Source of the DNA: Enterobacter sp. kpr-6 | GTDB taxonomy: Bacteria; Pseudomonadota; Gammaproteobacteria; Enterobacterales; Enterobacteriaceae | Assembly (NCBI RefSeq): GCF_900116015.1 | Contig: NZ_FOYH01000002.1 | Location: forward strand, 287,562 to 351,561 | DNA length: 64,000 bases | Reading direction: 5' to 3' | Part shown: positions 50,755 through 60,903 of the stretch, piece by piece | Numbering within the stretch: the first letter of the stretch is position 1 | How the letters are laid out: every line of letters begins with the position of its first letter | Program-made: the position numbers and the translations under genes | Notes under the pieces: generated by a model | Database searches by the model: none | What the model was told of the DNA's origin: nothing | Seen by the model: only the letters and a program-made list of their open reading frames with translations

Positions 50755-50780
50755 GCGTTATATACTTTTTAATATAACGA
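50755..50780. promoter_or_regulatory. ModE operator at the modA promoter
   Basis: CGTTATAT and ATATAACG are perfect inverted arms separated by 8 bp, 18-41 bp upstream of the modA start. This is the ModE repression site; modE lies 0.4 kb away. Confidence 0.93.
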
Positions 50781-50854
50781 CAAGTCGAAGCGTTTCACAG
50801 GGTTAATTGCTACCGCTTAAGAGTTAACGACCGGTGGGAAAGAAAATGAGGAGG

Positions 50855-50886
50855 CAAAAAGCAAAACGCCCGCATAAGGCGGGCGC
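50855..50886 (-). terminator. Terminator behind acrZ
   Basis: On the minus strand CGCCCGC and GCGGGCG form a 7-bp stem around CTTAT, followed by TTTTGCTTTTT. It ends acrZ transcription before the modA promoter. Confidence 0.85.
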
Positions 50887-50894
50887 TGTAAAAA

Positions 50895-51044
50895 TCAGTG
50901 TGACTGTCTGGATTTGTCTTTGTGGCCAATGCCAGAAAAAACGTTAAAGACTTCACCGAGGCCATAGATCAGACCGAGGATGACAGCCATGACCACAGGT
51001 ACCATGATGACCGCGAATGCCAGGCTTTTGAGTAATTCGAACAT
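50895..51044 (-). CDS. acrZ: AcrZ (YbhT), small AcrB-associated membrane protein
   Basis: The 49-residue protein is a single bent hydrophobic helix ([20 protein letters not shown]) with a polar Lys/Ser/His tail, matching E. coli AcrZ in length. AcrZ binds AcrB and widens export of some drugs. The start at 51044 is chosen by homology; an in-frame extension to 51146 lacks support. It lies between modA and the divergent modE. Confidence 0.95.
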   Translation of the reverse strand: MFELLKSLAFAVIMVPVVMAVILGLIYGLGEVFNVFSGIGHKDKSRQSH

Positions 51045-51172
51045 GGTGGACTCCAGATAAAGTGAAGCGGGTATTCTAACCGGATCACACAAAAACACAC
51101 GCCCCTTTTGTGCGATGCAGATTGCGTGGCGGGCAGATTCCTTCACAATAGCCTTTTTGCCAGGAGCTTGAT

Positions 51173-51961
51173 ATGCAGGCCGAAATCCTTCTTACCCTTA
51201 AGCTTTCCGGGCGGCTGTTTGCCGATCCACGCCGTATTTCTCTGCTTAAACAAATAGCCGAAACCGGCTCAATAAGCCAGGGCGCGAAGAATGCCGGGAT
51301 CAGCTATAAAAGCGCCTGGGATGCGATCAACGAAATGAATCAACTGAGCGAGCAGACGCTGGTGGAGCGCGCCACGGGCGGCAAAGGCGGCGGCGGCGCG
51401 ATCCTGACCCGTTACGGTCAGCGCCTGATCGAACTCCATGATCTGCTGGCGCAAATTCAGCAAAAAGCCTTCGATGTGTTAAGCCATGACGACACCCTGC
51501 CCTTAGACAGCCTGCTGGCGGCGATTTCCCGCTTTTCCCTGCAAACCAGCGCGCGTAATCAGTGGTTCGGCACCATTACCCGCCGCGACCACCAGCAGGT
51601 TCAGCAGCACGTGGATGTGTTACTCAACGACGGCACTACCCGCCTGACGGTGGCGATCACAGCGCAAAGCGGCGAACGGCTCGGCCTTGATGAAGGCAAA
51701 GAAGTGCTGGTGTTGCTGAAAGCACCGTGGGTAAACGTGACGCAGGACCCCACTGTGGCTGCGCACGCCGATAACCAGCTTGCCGCCACCGTCACCCATA
51801 TTGAACGCGGCGAAGCGCAGTGCGAAGTGCTGATGCGGCTCGCCGACGGGCAAACGCTGTGCGCCACCCTGCCGGTTGATGAGGCGAACGATTTAGAAGA
51901 AAACAGTGAAGTGATCGCCTATTTTGACGCCGATAAGCTGATTATCGCGACCTTATGCTAA
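51173..51961 (+). CDS. modE: ModE, molybdate-responsive regulator
   Basis: The 262-residue protein has an N-terminal winged helix (about 1-110; [20 protein letters not shown] is the recognition region) and two C-terminal MOP/TOBE repeats (about 125-262) that bind molybdate. AGGAG precedes the ATG. It represses modABC and activates moaA in E. coli; matching sites occur at both genes here. modF follows 66 bp on. Confidence 0.97.
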   Translation: MQAEILLTLKLSGRLFADPRRISLLKQIAETGSISQGAKNAGISYKSAWDAINEMNQLSEQTLVERATGGKGGGGAILTRYGQRLIELHDLLAQIQQKAFDVLSHDDTLPLDSLLAAISRFSLQTSARNQWFGTITRRDHQQVQQHVDVLLNDGTTRLTVAITAQSGERLGLDEGKEVLVLLKAPWVNVTQDPTVAAHADNQLAATVTHIERGEAQCEVLMRLADGQTLCATLPVDEANDLEENSEVIAYFDADKLIIATLC

Positions 51962-52027
51962 GAGATTGACATTCGCCCGGTCAGCACGTATTTCTGTGGA
52001 TCACTGCTGCAAAAAACGGGATACAAC

Positions 52028-53500
52028 ATGTCAGTATTGCATATTTCGCAAGGCACGTTTCGTCTTAGCGATACCCGCACCTTACAGGTGGCTGAACTTC
52101 GCTTAAATGCGGGCGAGAGCTGGGCCTTTGTGGGGACGAACGGAAGTGGAAAATCGGCGCTGGCCCGCGCCCTCGCAGGCGAGTTAACGCTGCTCAAGGG
52201 CGAACGCCACTGCCCGCTCACCCGCGTCACGCGTCTGTCTTTCGAACAGCTACAAAAGCTGGTGAGCGATGAGTGGCAGCGCAACAACACCGATTTACAG
52301 GGCCCAGGCGAGGACGATACCGGGCGCACGACCGCTGAAATCATCCAGGATGAGATTAACGATCCCGCCCGCTGCGCTGAACTTGCCGCGCAGTTCGGCA
52401 TCAGCGGCCTGCTTGATCGCCGCTTTAAATACCTTTCAACGGGCGAAACCCGCAAAACCCTGCTCTGCCAGGCGCTGATGTCGCAGCCTGAACTGCTGAT
52501 CCTCGATGAGCCTTTCGACGGGCTGGACGTCGCCTCGCGCCGTCAGCTTGCGGAGATGCTGGAAAGCCTCAACGCGCAGGGGATCACACTTGCGCTGGTG
52601 CTTAACCGCTTCGATGAGATCCCGGATTTTGTGCAGTACGCGGGCGTGCTGGTGGATTGCACGCTGACAGAAACCGGCGAAAAATCAGCCCTGCTGCAAC
52701 AGGCGTTAATTGCGCAACTGGCACACAGTGAGCGCCTCGCGGGGATTGCGCTGCCGGAACCGGATGCACCGTCGGCCCGCCACTCTCTGCCCGCCGACGC
52801 GCCGCGCATTGTGCTCAACGATGGCGTGGTGTCCTATAACGATCGGGCGATCATCGATCACCTGAGCTGGACGGTAAATCCCGGTGAACACTGGCAGATT
52901 GTCGGCCCTAACGGGGCGGGAAAATCGACGCTGCTGAATCTGATTACCGGCGATCATCCGCAGGGCTACAGCAACGATTTAACGCTGTTTGGCGTGCGGC
53001 GCGGCAGCGGAGAAACCATCTGGGATATTAAAAAACACATCGGCTATGTCAGCAGCAGTCTGCATCTCGATTACCGGGTCAGCACCAATGTGCGCAACGT
53101 GATCCTGTCCGGCTATTTTGACTCCATCGGTATCTATCAGGCGGTGTCGGACAAGCAGCACAAACTTGCGCAGGCGTGGCTGGATATTCTGGGCTTTGAT
53201 GCCCGCACTGCCGACGCGCCGTTTCACAGCCTCTCCTGGGGACAGCAGCGGCTGGCGCTGATCGTACGTGCGCTGGTGAAGCACCCGACGCTGTTAATTC
53301 TCGATGAGCCTTTGCAGGGGCTGGACCCGCTGAACCGCCAGCTTGTGCGCCGCTTTGTCGATGTGCTGATTAGCGAAGGCGAAACCCAGCTACTGTTTGT
53401 CTCGCATCACGCCGAAGATGCGCCCGCCTGCATTACGCACCGGCTGGAGTTTGTCCCCAATGGCGAGACGTATCGCTACCAGCTTGATCGCCTCAGTTAA
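52028..53500 (+). CDS. modF: ModF, tandem ABC ATPase of unknown role
   Basis: The 490-residue protein has two ABC domains. The first has Walker A GTNGSGKSA, a signature-like LSTGETRKTL and LLILDEPFDG. The second has [19 protein letters not shown] and LLILDEPLQG. It follows modE as in E. coli and was long linked to molybdenum metabolism, but its cellular role is not defined. No membrane partner is encoded nearby. Confidence 0.95.
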   Translation: MSVLHISQGTFRLSDTRTLQVAELRLNAGESWAFVGTNGSGKSALARALAGELTLLKGERHCPLTRVTRLSFEQLQKLVSDEWQRNNTDLQGPGEDDTGRTTAEIIQDEINDPARCAELAAQFGISGLLDRRFKYLSTGETRKTLLCQALMSQPELLILDEPFDGLDVASRRQLAEMLESLNAQGITLALVLNRFDEIPDFVQYAGVLVDCTLTETGEKSALLQQALIAQLAHSERLAGIALPEPDAPSARHSLPADAPRIVLNDGVVSYNDRAIIDHLSWTVNPGEHWQIVGPNGAGKSTLLNLITGDHPQGYSNDLTLFGVRRGSGETIWDIKKHIGYVSSSLHLDYRVSTNVRNVILSGYFDSIGIYQAVSDKQHKLAQAWLDILGFDARTADAPFHSLSWGQQRLALIVRALVKHPTLLILDEPLQGLDPLNRQLVRRFVDVLISEGETQLLFVSHHAEDAPACITHRLEFVPNGETYRYQLDRLS

Positions 53501-53516
53501 CCGCCCCATGTAACAG

Positions 53517-53550
53517 GCCCGGCATCCTGGCCGGGCACTTTCAGACTTTT
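53517..53550 (+). terminator. Probable terminator behind modF
   Basis: GCCCGGC and GCCGGGC form a 7-bp stem with a six-base loop, followed by a weak T-rich tail (ACTTTCAGACTTTT). Confidence 0.55.
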
Positions 53551-53620
53551 AGCAACAGCGCTCACTTATCTTATTGATTTATCATGCTCTCTTCCCGCTA
53601 TGCTGGCGGGAAAACGCGGA

Positions 53621-53636
53621 GTGTAAACGATTCCAC
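53621..53636. promoter_or_regulatory. GalR/GalS external operator (OE)
   Basis: GTGTAAACGATTCCAC equals the E. coli gal external operator. A CRP-type GCATGTCACA half follows, then promoter-like TATGCTAT sequence, ahead of galE. Confidence 0.93.
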
Positions 53637-53714
53637 TCTTTTAGCGCATGTCACAGTTTTGCCTTCTTTGATATGCTATCTTTATTTCATAACATACGCC
53701 TAATGGAGTGCATC

Positions 53715-54731
53715 ATGCGAGTTCTGGTAACAGGTGGTAGCGGTTACATTGGCAGTCATACCTGTGTTCAACTGCTGCAAAGCGGTCACGACGTCATTAT
53801 TCTCGACAACTTGTGTAACAGTAAGCGCAGCGTGCTGCCGGTGCTGGAACGCCTCGGCGGGAAATCTGCCACCTTTATCGAAGGCGACATTCGTAACGAA
53901 GCATTGATGACGGAAATCCTGCACGATCACGCCATTGATACCGTGATCCACTTTGCCGGTCTGAAAGCCGTCGGCGAATCAGTCGCCAGGCCGCTCGAAT
54001 ACTATGACAACAACGTCAACGGCACCCTGCGGTTAATCAGCGCCATGCGTGCGGCCAACGTCAAAAATTTCATCTTTAGCTCGTCGGCTACCGTCTACGG
54101 CGATCAGCCAAAAATCCCTTACGCCGAAAGTTTCCCGACCGGGACGCCGCAAAGTCCCTACGGCAAAAGCAAGCTGATGGTTGAGCAAATTCTTACCGAC
54201 CTGCAAATAGCGCAGCCGGACTGGAGCATCGCCCTGCTGCGCTACTTCAATCCGGTAGGTGCCCATCCGTCAGGCGACATGGGCGAAGATCCGCAGGGCA
54301 TCCCGAACAATTTGATGCCGTACATCGCACAGGTCGCGGTGGGCCGCCGGGAATCGCTGGCGATTTTCGGTAACGACTACCCTACGGAAGATGGCACTGG
54401 CGTGCGCGATTATATTCACGTCATGGATCTGGCCGACGGTCACGTCGCTGCGATGCAACAGTTAGCAGGCAAAGCCGGGGTGCACATTTATAACCTCGGC
54501 GCGGGCGTAGGCCACAGCGTACTCGACGTGGTTAACGCGTTCAGCAAAGCCTGCGGCAAACCGGTGAGCTACCATTTTGCCCCGCGCCGCGAGGGGGATT
54601 TACCGGCTTACTGGGCCGACGCCAGCCGCGCTGACAAAGAACTGAACTGGCGGGTTACCCGCACGCTTGAAGAGATGGCAGAAGATACCTGGCGCTGGCA
54701 GTCCCGCCACCCGCAGGGTTATGCAGATTAA
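53715..54731 (+). CDS. galE: GalE, UDP-glucose 4-epimerase
   Basis: The 338-residue short-chain dehydrogenase-fold enzyme interconverts UDP-galactose and UDP-glucose with bound NAD. The Rossmann motif is GGSGYIGSH (7-15); SSSATVYG and the catalytic Tyr-Lys pair YGKSK are present. The ATG at 53715 follows TGGAG and matches E. coli; an in-frame start at 53574 would include the OE operator. It heads galETKM and contains the internal operator. Confidence 0.98.
   Translation: MRVLVTGGSGYIGSHTCVQLLQSGHDVIILDNLCNSKRSVLPVLERLGGKSATFIEGDIRNEALMTEILHDHAIDTVIHFAGLKAVGESVARPLEYYDNNVNGTLRLISAMRAANVKNFIFSSSATVYGDQPKIPYAESFPTGTPQSPYGKSKLMVEQILTDLQIAQPDWSIALLRYFNPVGAHPSGDMGEDPQGIPNNLMPYIAQVAVGRRESLAIFGNDYPTEDGTGVRDYIHVMDLADGHVAAMQQLAGKAGVHIYNLGAGVGHSVLDVVNAFSKACGKPVSYHFAPRREGDLPAYWADASRADKELNWRVTRTLEEMAEDTWRWQSRHPQGYAD
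53734..53749. promoter_or_regulatory. GalR internal operator (OI) inside galE
   Basis: GTGGTAGCGGTTACAT equals E. coli OI. Its centre is 113 bp from OE, the spacing that lets GalR with HU form the repression loop. Confidence 0.92.
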
Positions 54732-54740
54732 GGACTTGTG

Positions 54741-55787
54741 ATGACGCAATTTAATCCGGTCGATCACCCGCATCGCCGTTACAACCCCCTCACCGGGCAA
54801 TGGATTTTAGTTTCACCGCACCGCGCCAAACGTCCGTGGCAGGGCGCACAGGAAACCGCGTCGCAGGAAAAACTGCCTGCGCACGATCCTGACTGCTTCC
54901 TGTGTCCCGGTAATACCCGCGTGACGGGCGACAAAAACCCGCAGTACACCGGCACGTTCGTCTTTACTAACGACTTTGCCGCACTGATGAGCGACACCCC
55001 GGACGCGCCGGAAAGCGACGATCCGCTGATGCGTTCCCAGAGCGCGCGCGGCGTCAGCCGGGTGATCTGCTTCTCGCCGGATCACAGCAAAACGCTGCCG
55101 GAATTAAGCCTCGACGCCCTGACCGACGTGGTTAAAACCTGGCAGGCGCAAACCGCCGATCTGGGCCAGACTTACCCCTGGGTGCAGGTGTTTGAAAACA
55201 AAGGCGCGGCGATGGGCTGCTCCAACCCGCATCCGCACGGCCAGGTCTGGGCGAACAGTTTTCTGCCCAATGAAGTCGAGCGCGAAGATCGTCTGCAAAA
55301 AGCGTATTTCGCCGAGCAGGGTTCACCAATGCTGCTTGATTACGTGAAGCGCGAGCAGGCCGACGGCAGCCGCACGGTGGTGGAAACCGAGCACTGGCTC
55401 GCCGTGGTGCCTTACTGGGCGGCGTGGCCGTTTGAAACACTGCTGCTGCCGAAAGCCCACGTTCTGCGCATCACCGATCTCAGCGATGAGCAGCAAAGCG
55501 ATCTGGCCCTGTGCCTGAAGAAATTAACCAGCCGTTACGACAACCTGTTCCAGTGCTCATTCCCCTACTCAATGGGCTGGCACGGCGCGCCGTTTAACGG
55601 TGAAGAGAATTCACACTGGCAGTTGCACGCGCATTTCTATCCGCCGCTGCTGCGCTCCGCCACCGTGCGTAAGTTTATGGTCGGCTATGAAATGCTGGCA
55701 GAAACGCAGCGCGATCTGACGGCGGAACAAGCCGCTGAGCGTCTGCGCGCGGTCAGTGATATTCATTTTCGCGAATCTGGAGTCTGA
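54741..55787 (+). CDS. galT: GalT, galactose-1-phosphate uridylyltransferase
   Basis: The 348-residue HIT-superfamily enzyme has the active-site motif [10 protein letters not shown] with the uridylylated His, and zinc ligands in CFLCPGN. The ATG at 54741 matches E. coli; a GTG directly before it is in frame but not needed. It starts 9 bp behind galE. Confidence 0.98.
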   Translation: MTQFNPVDHPHRRYNPLTGQWILVSPHRAKRPWQGAQETASQEKLPAHDPDCFLCPGNTRVTGDKNPQYTGTFVFTNDFAALMSDTPDAPESDDPLMRSQSARGVSRVICFSPDHSKTLPELSLDALTDVVKTWQAQTADLGQTYPWVQVFENKGAAMGCSNPHPHGQVWANSFLPNEVEREDRLQKAYFAEQGSPMLLDYVKREQADGSRTVVETEHWLAVVPYWAAWPFETLLLPKAHVLRITDLSDEQQSDLALCLKKLTSRYDNLFQCSFPYSMGWHGAPFNGEENSHWQLHAHFYPPLLRSATVRKFMVGYEMLAETQRDLTAEQAAERLRAVSDIHFRESGV

Positions 55788-55789
55788 TA

Positions 55790-56938
55790 ATGAGTCTGAA
55801 AGAAAAAACACAATCTCTGTTTGCTGAAAAGTTCGGTTACCCTGCAACGCACACGATTCAGGCTCCGGGCCGCGTGAATCTCATTGGTGAACACACCGAT
55901 TACAACGACGGTTTTGTGCTGCCCTGCGCCATTGATTACCAGACGGTCATTAGCGCAGCAACGCGCCCTGACCGTACAGTGCGCGTCATTGCCGCCGATT
56001 ACGATAATCAGATCGACGAATTTTCTCTTGATGCGCCGATTCTCGCTCACGACAGCCAGCAGTGGTCAAACTATGTGCGTGGCGTGGTGAAACACCTGCA
56101 ACAGCGCGACAACAGCTTTGGTGGCGCGGATCTGGTGATTAGCGGCAACGTGCCGCAGGGTGCGGGACTGAGTTCTTCCGCCTCGCTGGAAGTGGCGGTC
56201 GGTACCCTGTTCCAGCAGCTTTATCATCTGCCCCTCGATGGCGCGCAGATTGCGCTTAACGGGCAGGAAGCGGAAAACCAGTTCGTCGGCTGCAACTGCG
56301 GCATTATGGATCAACTGATTTCCGCGCTTGGCAAAGAGGGTCATGCCCTGCTGCTTGACTGCCGCACCCTCGGCACCAAAGCGGTGTCCATGCCGGAAGG
56401 TGTGGCAGTGATCATCATCAACAGTAATTTCAAGCGCACGCTGGTCGGCAGCGAATACAACACCCGCCGCGAGCAGTGCGAAATCGGCGCGCGTTTCTTC
56501 CAGCAGCCTGCCCTGCGTGACGTGACCCTTGAGCAGTTCAACGCCGTGGCGCATGAACTCGATCCGGTGGTGGTGAAACGCGTGCGTCACGTGCTGACTG
56601 AAAATGCCCGTACCGTGGAAGCCGCCAGCGCGCTGGAAAAAGGCGATCTCAAACGCATGGGCGAACTGATGGCTGAATCACACGCGTCAATGCGCGATGA
56701 TTTCGAAATCACCGTGCCGCAAATCGATACCCTGGTTGAGATTGTGAAAGCGACGATTGGCGATAAAGGCGGCGTGCGCATGACCGGCGGCGGCTTCGGT
56801 GGCTGCATCGTGGCGCTGGTACCGGAAGCGCTGGTGCCAGACGTGAAAGCGGCGGTGGAAGCGCAGTACGAAGCGAAAACCGGCATCAAAGAAACGTTCT
56901 ACGTGTGCAAAGCATCTCAGGGGGCCGGACAGTGCTAA
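55790..56938 (+). CDS. galK: GalK, galactokinase
   Basis: The 382-residue GHMP kinase has [15 protein letters not shown] (galactokinase signature), [17 protein letters not shown] (ATP loop) and [13 protein letters not shown]. It phosphorylates galactose for GalT. It starts 2 bp behind galT and overlaps galM by 7 bp. Confidence 0.98.
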   Translation: MSLKEKTQSLFAEKFGYPATHTIQAPGRVNLIGEHTDYNDGFVLPCAIDYQTVISAATRPDRTVRVIAADYDNQIDEFSLDAPILAHDSQQWSNYVRGVVKHLQQRDNSFGGADLVISGNVPQGAGLSSSASLEVAVGTLFQQLYHLPLDGAQIALNGQEAENQFVGCNCGIMDQLISALGKEGHALLLDCRTLGTKAVSMPEGVAVIIINSNFKRTLVGSEYNTRREQCEIGARFFQQPALRDVTLEQFNAVAHELDPVVVKRVRHVLTENARTVEAASALEKGDLKRMGELMAESHASMRDDFEITVPQIDTLVEIVKATIGDKGGVRMTGGGFGGCIVALVPEALVPDVKAAVEAQYEAKTGIKETFYVCKASQGAGQC

Positions 56939-57972
56939 ACGAAACACCTGCGCTGGCCCCGGACGGGCTGGCATACCGACTGATTACCCTGCGTAACGGC
57001 GCGGGGATGGTGGTCACACTGATGGACTGGGGCGCAACGCTGCTCTCTGCGCGTGTGCCCCTGCCCGACGGCTCCGTGCGTGAAACCCTGCTCGGCTGCC
57101 GCACGCCGCAGACATACCAGGAGCAAACGGCCTATTTCGGCGCGTCGATAGGACGCTATGCGAACCGCATCGCCGCCAGTCGTTTTACCCTCGACGGCAC
57201 CGAATACACCCTGCTGCCAAGCCAGGGCGAAAACCAGCTGCACGGCGGCCCGCAAGGGTTTGATAAGCGCCGCTGGCGTATCGCCCGTCAGAATGACCGC
57301 GAAGTGCTGTTTACTATCGACTCGCTGGACGGCGATCAGGGCTTCCCGGGTAATGTTAACGCCAGCGCCCTATTCCGTCTGACCGATGATAATCGCATCA
57401 GCATTGAGTATCGTGCGACCACAGATAAACCCTGTCCGGTGAATCTGACCAATCACGCCTACTTTAATCTCGACGGTGAACAGGGTGATGTGCGTCAACA
57501 TACGCTGCAACTGCTGGCGGATGAGTATCTGCCGGTTGGTGAAGATGGCATTCCGACGGCCGGACTGAAAAGCGTGGCGCAGACCAGCTTTGATTTCCGC
57601 ACGCCGAAAACGCTGGCGCAGGATTTCCTTGCGGACGACGATCAGAAGAAGGTCAATGGCTACGATCACGCGTTTTTGTTGCAGACCAAAGGCGATGTGT
57701 CGCAACCGGCAGCGCAGCTGTGGGCCAGCGATAAAAAGCTCAAAATGACCGTTTACACTACCGCGCCGGCGTTGCAGTTCTATTCGGGGAATTTCCTTGA
57801 AGGCACACCGTCACGCGAGCTACAGCCTTATTCCGCCTGGCAGGGTCTGGCGCTGGAAAGCGAATTTTTACCGGACAGCCCGAATCACCCGGAATGGCCA
57901 CAGCCGGACTGCATTCTGCGCCCCGGCGATGAATACGTGAGCGTGACCGAATACCAGTTTATTCCCGCGTAA
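56932..57972 (+). CDS. galM: GalM, aldose 1-epimerase (mutarotase)
   Basis: The 346-residue enzyme interconverts alpha and beta galactose. [34 protein letters not shown] with the catalytic His, and [15 protein letters not shown] with the catalytic Glu are visible. GTG at 56932 matches the E. coli N-terminus ([12 protein letters not shown]) and overlaps the galK stop. A strong terminator follows. Confidence 0.96.
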   Translation: MLNETPALAPDGLAYRLITLRNGAGMVVTLMDWGATLLSARVPLPDGSVRETLLGCRTPQTYQEQTAYFGASIGRYANRIAASRFTLDGTEYTLLPSQGENQLHGGPQGFDKRRWRIARQNDREVLFTIDSLDGDQGFPGNVNASALFRLTDDNRISIEYRATTDKPCPVNLTNHAYFNLDGEQGDVRQHTLQLLADEYLPVGEDGIPTAGLKSVAQTSFDFRTPKTLAQDFLADDDQKKVNGYDHAFLLQTKGDVSQPAAQLWASDKKLKMTVYTTAPALQFYSGNFLEGTPSRELQPYSAWQGLALESEFLPDSPNHPEWPQPDCILRPGDEYVSVTEYQFIPA

Positions 57973-57986
57973 ATTCTCGCCTCTCA

Positions 57987-58010
57987 AAGCCTCCTGACGG
58001 AGGCTTTTTT
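57987..58010 (+). terminator. Terminator of galETKM
   Basis: A 7-bp stem AGCCTCC/GGAGGCT with a TGAC loop is followed by TTTTT. Confidence 0.92.
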
Positions 58011-58138
58011 ATTCATCCTGCTGAAATAACCGCCGTTTGCCGACAAAATCATAACCCCTGGTTCACATACACCTTACACTGGGCGACTATTTTCGCTATG
58101 GTTAAGGTTAAGCGTTGCCGCTGGCCTCGTCACGGCAA

Positions 58139-58161
58139 TATAATGAGAATTGTTATCATTC
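58139..58161. promoter_or_regulatory. Fur-box-like site upstream of gpmA
   Basis: TAATGAGAATTGTTATCATT resembles the Fur consensus (GATAATGATAATCATTATC). It lies about 30 bp upstream of gpmA, which is a Fur target in E. coli. Confidence 0.75.
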
Positions 58162-58186
58162 AATCAGTTTTTGGAGGAGTAAGAGT

Positions 58187-58939
58187 ATGGCTGTTACTAA
58201 GCTGGTTCTGGTTCGTCATGGCGAAAGCCAGTGGAACAACGAAAACCGCTTTACCGGTTGGTACGATGTTGACCTGTCCGAAAAAGGCGTCAGCGAAGCA
58301 AAAGCGGCAGGTAAACTGCTTAAAGCCGAAGGCTTCAGCTTTGATTTTGCTTACACTTCAGTTCTGAAACGTGCCATCCACACCCTGTGGAACGTGCTTG
58401 ACGAGCTTGACCAGGCCTGGCTGCCGGTTGAGAAATCCTGGAAACTGAACGAACGCCATTACGGTGCGTTGCAGGGTCTGAACAAAGCGGAAACCGCTGA
58501 GAAATACGGTGACGAGCAGGTTAAACAATGGCGTCGCGGCTTTGCAGTGACTCCGCCGGAGCTGACCAAAGACGACGAGCGCTTCCCGGGCCACGATCCG
58601 CGTTACGCGAAACTGACTGATAAAGAGCTGCCGACCACCGAAAGCCTGGCGCTGACCATCGAACGTGTGATCCCGTTCTGGAACGAATCCATTCTGCCGC
58701 GCATGAAGTCTGGCGAGCGTGTGATCGTTGCCGCTCACGGTAACTCCCTGCGTGCGCTGGTGAAATTCCTTGATGACATGAGCGAAGATGAAATTCTTGA
58801 GCTGAACATTCCGACCGGCGTGCCGCTGGTGTATGAATTTGACGAGAACTTCAAGCCGCTGAAACGCTACTACCTGGGCAACGCCGACGAAATCGCCGCG
58901 AAAGCCGCAGCGGTCGCAAACCAGGGTAAAGCGAAGTAA
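58187..58939 (+). CDS. gpmA: GpmA, 2,3-bisphosphoglycerate-dependent phosphoglycerate mutase
   Basis: The 250-residue glycolytic enzyme has the phosphohistidine motif [10 protein letters not shown] (His11) and the second catalytic His in [19 protein letters not shown] precedes the ATG at 58187. An in-frame start at 58115 would lie upstream of the Fur-like site and is not used. Confidence 0.98.
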   Translation: MAVTKLVLVRHGESQWNNENRFTGWYDVDLSEKGVSEAKAAGKLLKAEGFSFDFAYTSVLKRAIHTLWNVLDELDQAWLPVEKSWKLNERHYGALQGLNKAETAEKYGDEQVKQWRRGFAVTPPELTKDDERFPGHDPRYAKLTDKELPTTESLALTIERVIPFWNESILPRMKSGERVIVAAHGNSLRALVKFLDDMSEDEILELNIPTGVPLVYEFDENFKPLKRYYLGNADEIAAKAAAVANQGKAK

Positions 58940-58953
58940 TTTTTCGCTGCCAT

Positions 58954-58985
58954 AAAAAAAGCGCGGACACTTCCGCGCTTTTTTA
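58954..58985. terminator. Bidirectional terminator between gpmA and aroG
   Basis: AAAAAAAGCGCGG-ACACTT-CCGCGCTTTTTT has a 6-bp GC stem extended by A-T pairs, with a T-run on each strand. It serves both convergent genes. Confidence 0.93.
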
Positions 58986-59000
58986 TTGCATCAAATTGGG

Positions 59001-60053
59001 TTAACCGCGGCGTGCTTTCACGGCATCCGCTAACTGGCGCAACAGGGCGTCTGTGTCATCCCAGCCGATACAAGCATCGGTAACGCTCTTGCCGTATACC
59101 AGCGGCTCACAGCTTTCCAGATTCTGATTGCCTTCGACCAGATGGCTTTCAATCATCACGCCGATAATCGCCTTCTCGCCGCCTGCCACCTGCTGGCAAA
59201 CATCTGCACCTACGTCCATCTGCTTTTTAAACTGCTTGCTGGAGTTGGCATGGCTGAAGTCGATCATCACCTGCGGTGCCAGGCCCGCTTTTTCCAGACC
59301 GGTTTTCACGTCTGCCACATGTTTCGCGCTGTAGTTTGGCTCTTTGCCGCCGCGCAAAATGATATGGCAGTCGCCGTTGCCGCTGGTGTTTACAATGGCA
59401 GAGTGGCCCCACTTGGTGACCGACAGGAAGCAGTGCGGCGCACCGGCAGCGTTAATGGCGTCGATAGCCACTTTAATGGTGCCGTCTGTACCATTTTTAA
59501 AACCAACCGGGCATGACAAACCGGACGCGAGTTCACGGTGCACCTGCGACTCAGTAGTACGCGCGCCGATGGCACCCCAGCTCATTAAGTCTGCCAGATA
59601 CTGCGGGGTGATCATGTCGAGGAACTCGCCCGCTGCAGGCAATCCGCTGTCGTTGATGTCCAGCAGCAGTTTGCGCGCGATGCGCAGGCCATCGTTGATC
59701 TGGAAACTGTTATCCATGTGCGGATCGTTAATCAGCCCTTTCCAGCCCACAGTAGTACGCGGTTTCTCAAAATAAACCCGCATAACGATTTCCAGTTCAC
59801 CTTTTAACGCTTCGCGAAGCGCGAGCAGGCGGGACGCATACTCTTTAGCGGCCAGCGGATCGTGAATCGAGCACGGGCCAATCACCACCAGCAGGCGGTC
59901 ATCGTTGCCATTGAGGATTTTATGGATTGCCTTACGGGCATGGGAAACAGTGTTTGCCGCCGTTTCGGTGGCCGGGAATTTTTCAAGAAGCGCTACCGGA
60001 GGGAGCAACTCGTTAATTTCTTTAATACGCAAATCGTCGTTCTGATAATTCAT
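59001..60053 (-). CDS. aroG: AroG, DAHP synthase (Phe-sensitive isozyme)
   Basis: The 350-residue class I DAHP synthase begins the shikimate pathway from PEP and erythrose-4-phosphate. VIGPCSIHDP, YFEKPRTTVGWKG, GARTTESQVHRE and DFSHANSSK are conserved. The length and sequence fit AroG rather than AroF or AroH, and the position next to gpmA is that of aroG. A TyrR box lies upstream. Confidence 0.97.
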   Translation of the reverse strand: MNYQNDDLRIKEINELLPPVALLEKFPATETAANTVSHARKAIHKILNGNDDRLLVVIGPCSIHDPLAAKEYASRLLALREALKGELEIVMRVYFEKPRTTVGWKGLINDPHMDNSFQINDGLRIARKLLLDINDSGLPAAGEFLDMITPQYLADLMSWGAIGARTTESQVHRELASGLSCPVGFKNGTDGTIKVAIDAINAAGAPHCFLSVTKWGHSAIVNTSGNGDCHIILRGGKEPNYSAKHVADVKTGLEKAGLAPQVMIDFSHANSSKQFKKQMDVGADVCQQVAGGEKAIIGVMIESHLVEGNQNLESCEPLVYGKSVTDACIGWDDTDALLRQLADAVKARRG

Positions 60054-60123
60054 GGGGATTCCAGCTTTGCCATACTGATATAAAGGATTGCAATCCCCCC
60101 AATCTATCTTGTCAGTCAGAAAG

Positions 60124-60141
60124 TGTAAACGGGCTTTTACA
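60124..60141. promoter_or_regulatory. TyrR box of aroG
   Basis: TGTAAACGGGCTTTTACA matches the strong TyrR consensus TGTAAA-N6-TTTACA, about 70-88 bp upstream of aroG. TyrR with phenylalanine represses aroG in E. coli. The rest of the 318-bp gap holds the ybgS promoter region and shows no further gene. Confidence 0.9.
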
Positions 60142-60371
60142 GTTGATACGGATAATTCCTGAAAACCCGCAAAAGAGCGTCGTCAGGTAGCGAACGTCGA
60201 GATACTGGCTAGACTTTTTAAATGTAAACACTTTGTTTTTGAATTTTAGCCAGATACCACTCTGCCTTACCGGTTGGATTTGGCATCTTTAACCACTGAG
60301 CGAAGAATCTGATTCGCATCTGCACTGTTGGATGACTAATTCAACGTAATGACGAGAACAGGAGCAACATG

Positions 60372-60788
60372 ATGAAAATGAATAAATTAGCCACTCTTTT
60401 TCTGACGACCACATTAACGCTGGCGAGCGGCGCGGCGCTTGCAGCCGATTCTACATCACAGACCAATAATGGCGGCGCGAATGCAGCGGCGGACGCGGGC
60501 CAGATGGCACCGGACGCGCATCAGAATGTTATGCCGAAAAACACTGACGGTTCTGATGTCAACAGCGGCAGCACCAATGCGGCAGGCGGCACAATGCTGC
60601 ATCCGAGCAACCCTGACTCTGCTACCAGCGCGAACACCAGTGCATCTGGTGACACGATGAGCAAAGATGACATCCACAAAAATTCCCAGTGTAAAGACGG
60701 GAAATGTCCGGATATCAATGAGAAAGTGCAGACCGGTGACGGCATCAACAACGATACCAACACCAAAACTGATGGTACTTCTCAGTAA
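60372..60788 (+). CDS. ybgS: YbgS, small periplasmic homeobox-like-annotated protein
   Basis: The 138-residue precursor has a signal peptide ([20 protein letters not shown], cleavage after ALA). The mature part is a hydrophilic Ser/Thr/Asn/Asp/Gly-rich chain with few hydrophobic residues. A conserved C-terminal segment [19 protein letters not shown] has two nearby Cys. The second of two adjacent ATGs (60372) gives better spacing from GGAG and the E. coli N-terminus. It is about 12 residues longer than the K-12 protein. Function unknown. Confidence 0.92.
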   Translation: MKMNKLATLFLTTTLTLASGAALAADSTSQTNNGGANAAADAGQMAPDAHQNVMPKNTDGSDVNSGSTNAAGGTMLHPSNPDSATSANTSASGDTMSKDDIHKNSQCKDGKCPDINEKVQTGDGINNDTNTKTDGTSQ

Positions 60789-60809
60789 TAGCACGTCATC
60801 CTGATCGCT

Positions 60810-60839
60810 AAGGGGAGCTTCGGCTCCCCTTACTTTTTC
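60810..60839 (+). terminator. Terminator behind ybgS
   Basis: AGGGGAGC and GCTCCCCT form an 8-bp stem with a stable TTCG tetraloop, followed by TACTTTTT. Confidence 0.92.
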
Positions 60840-60903
60840 CTGCCGAAAACCAAAAAATCTGCAATGATGTAAAGCGCTGATAACGCATAAAAACGGACTA
60901 GTC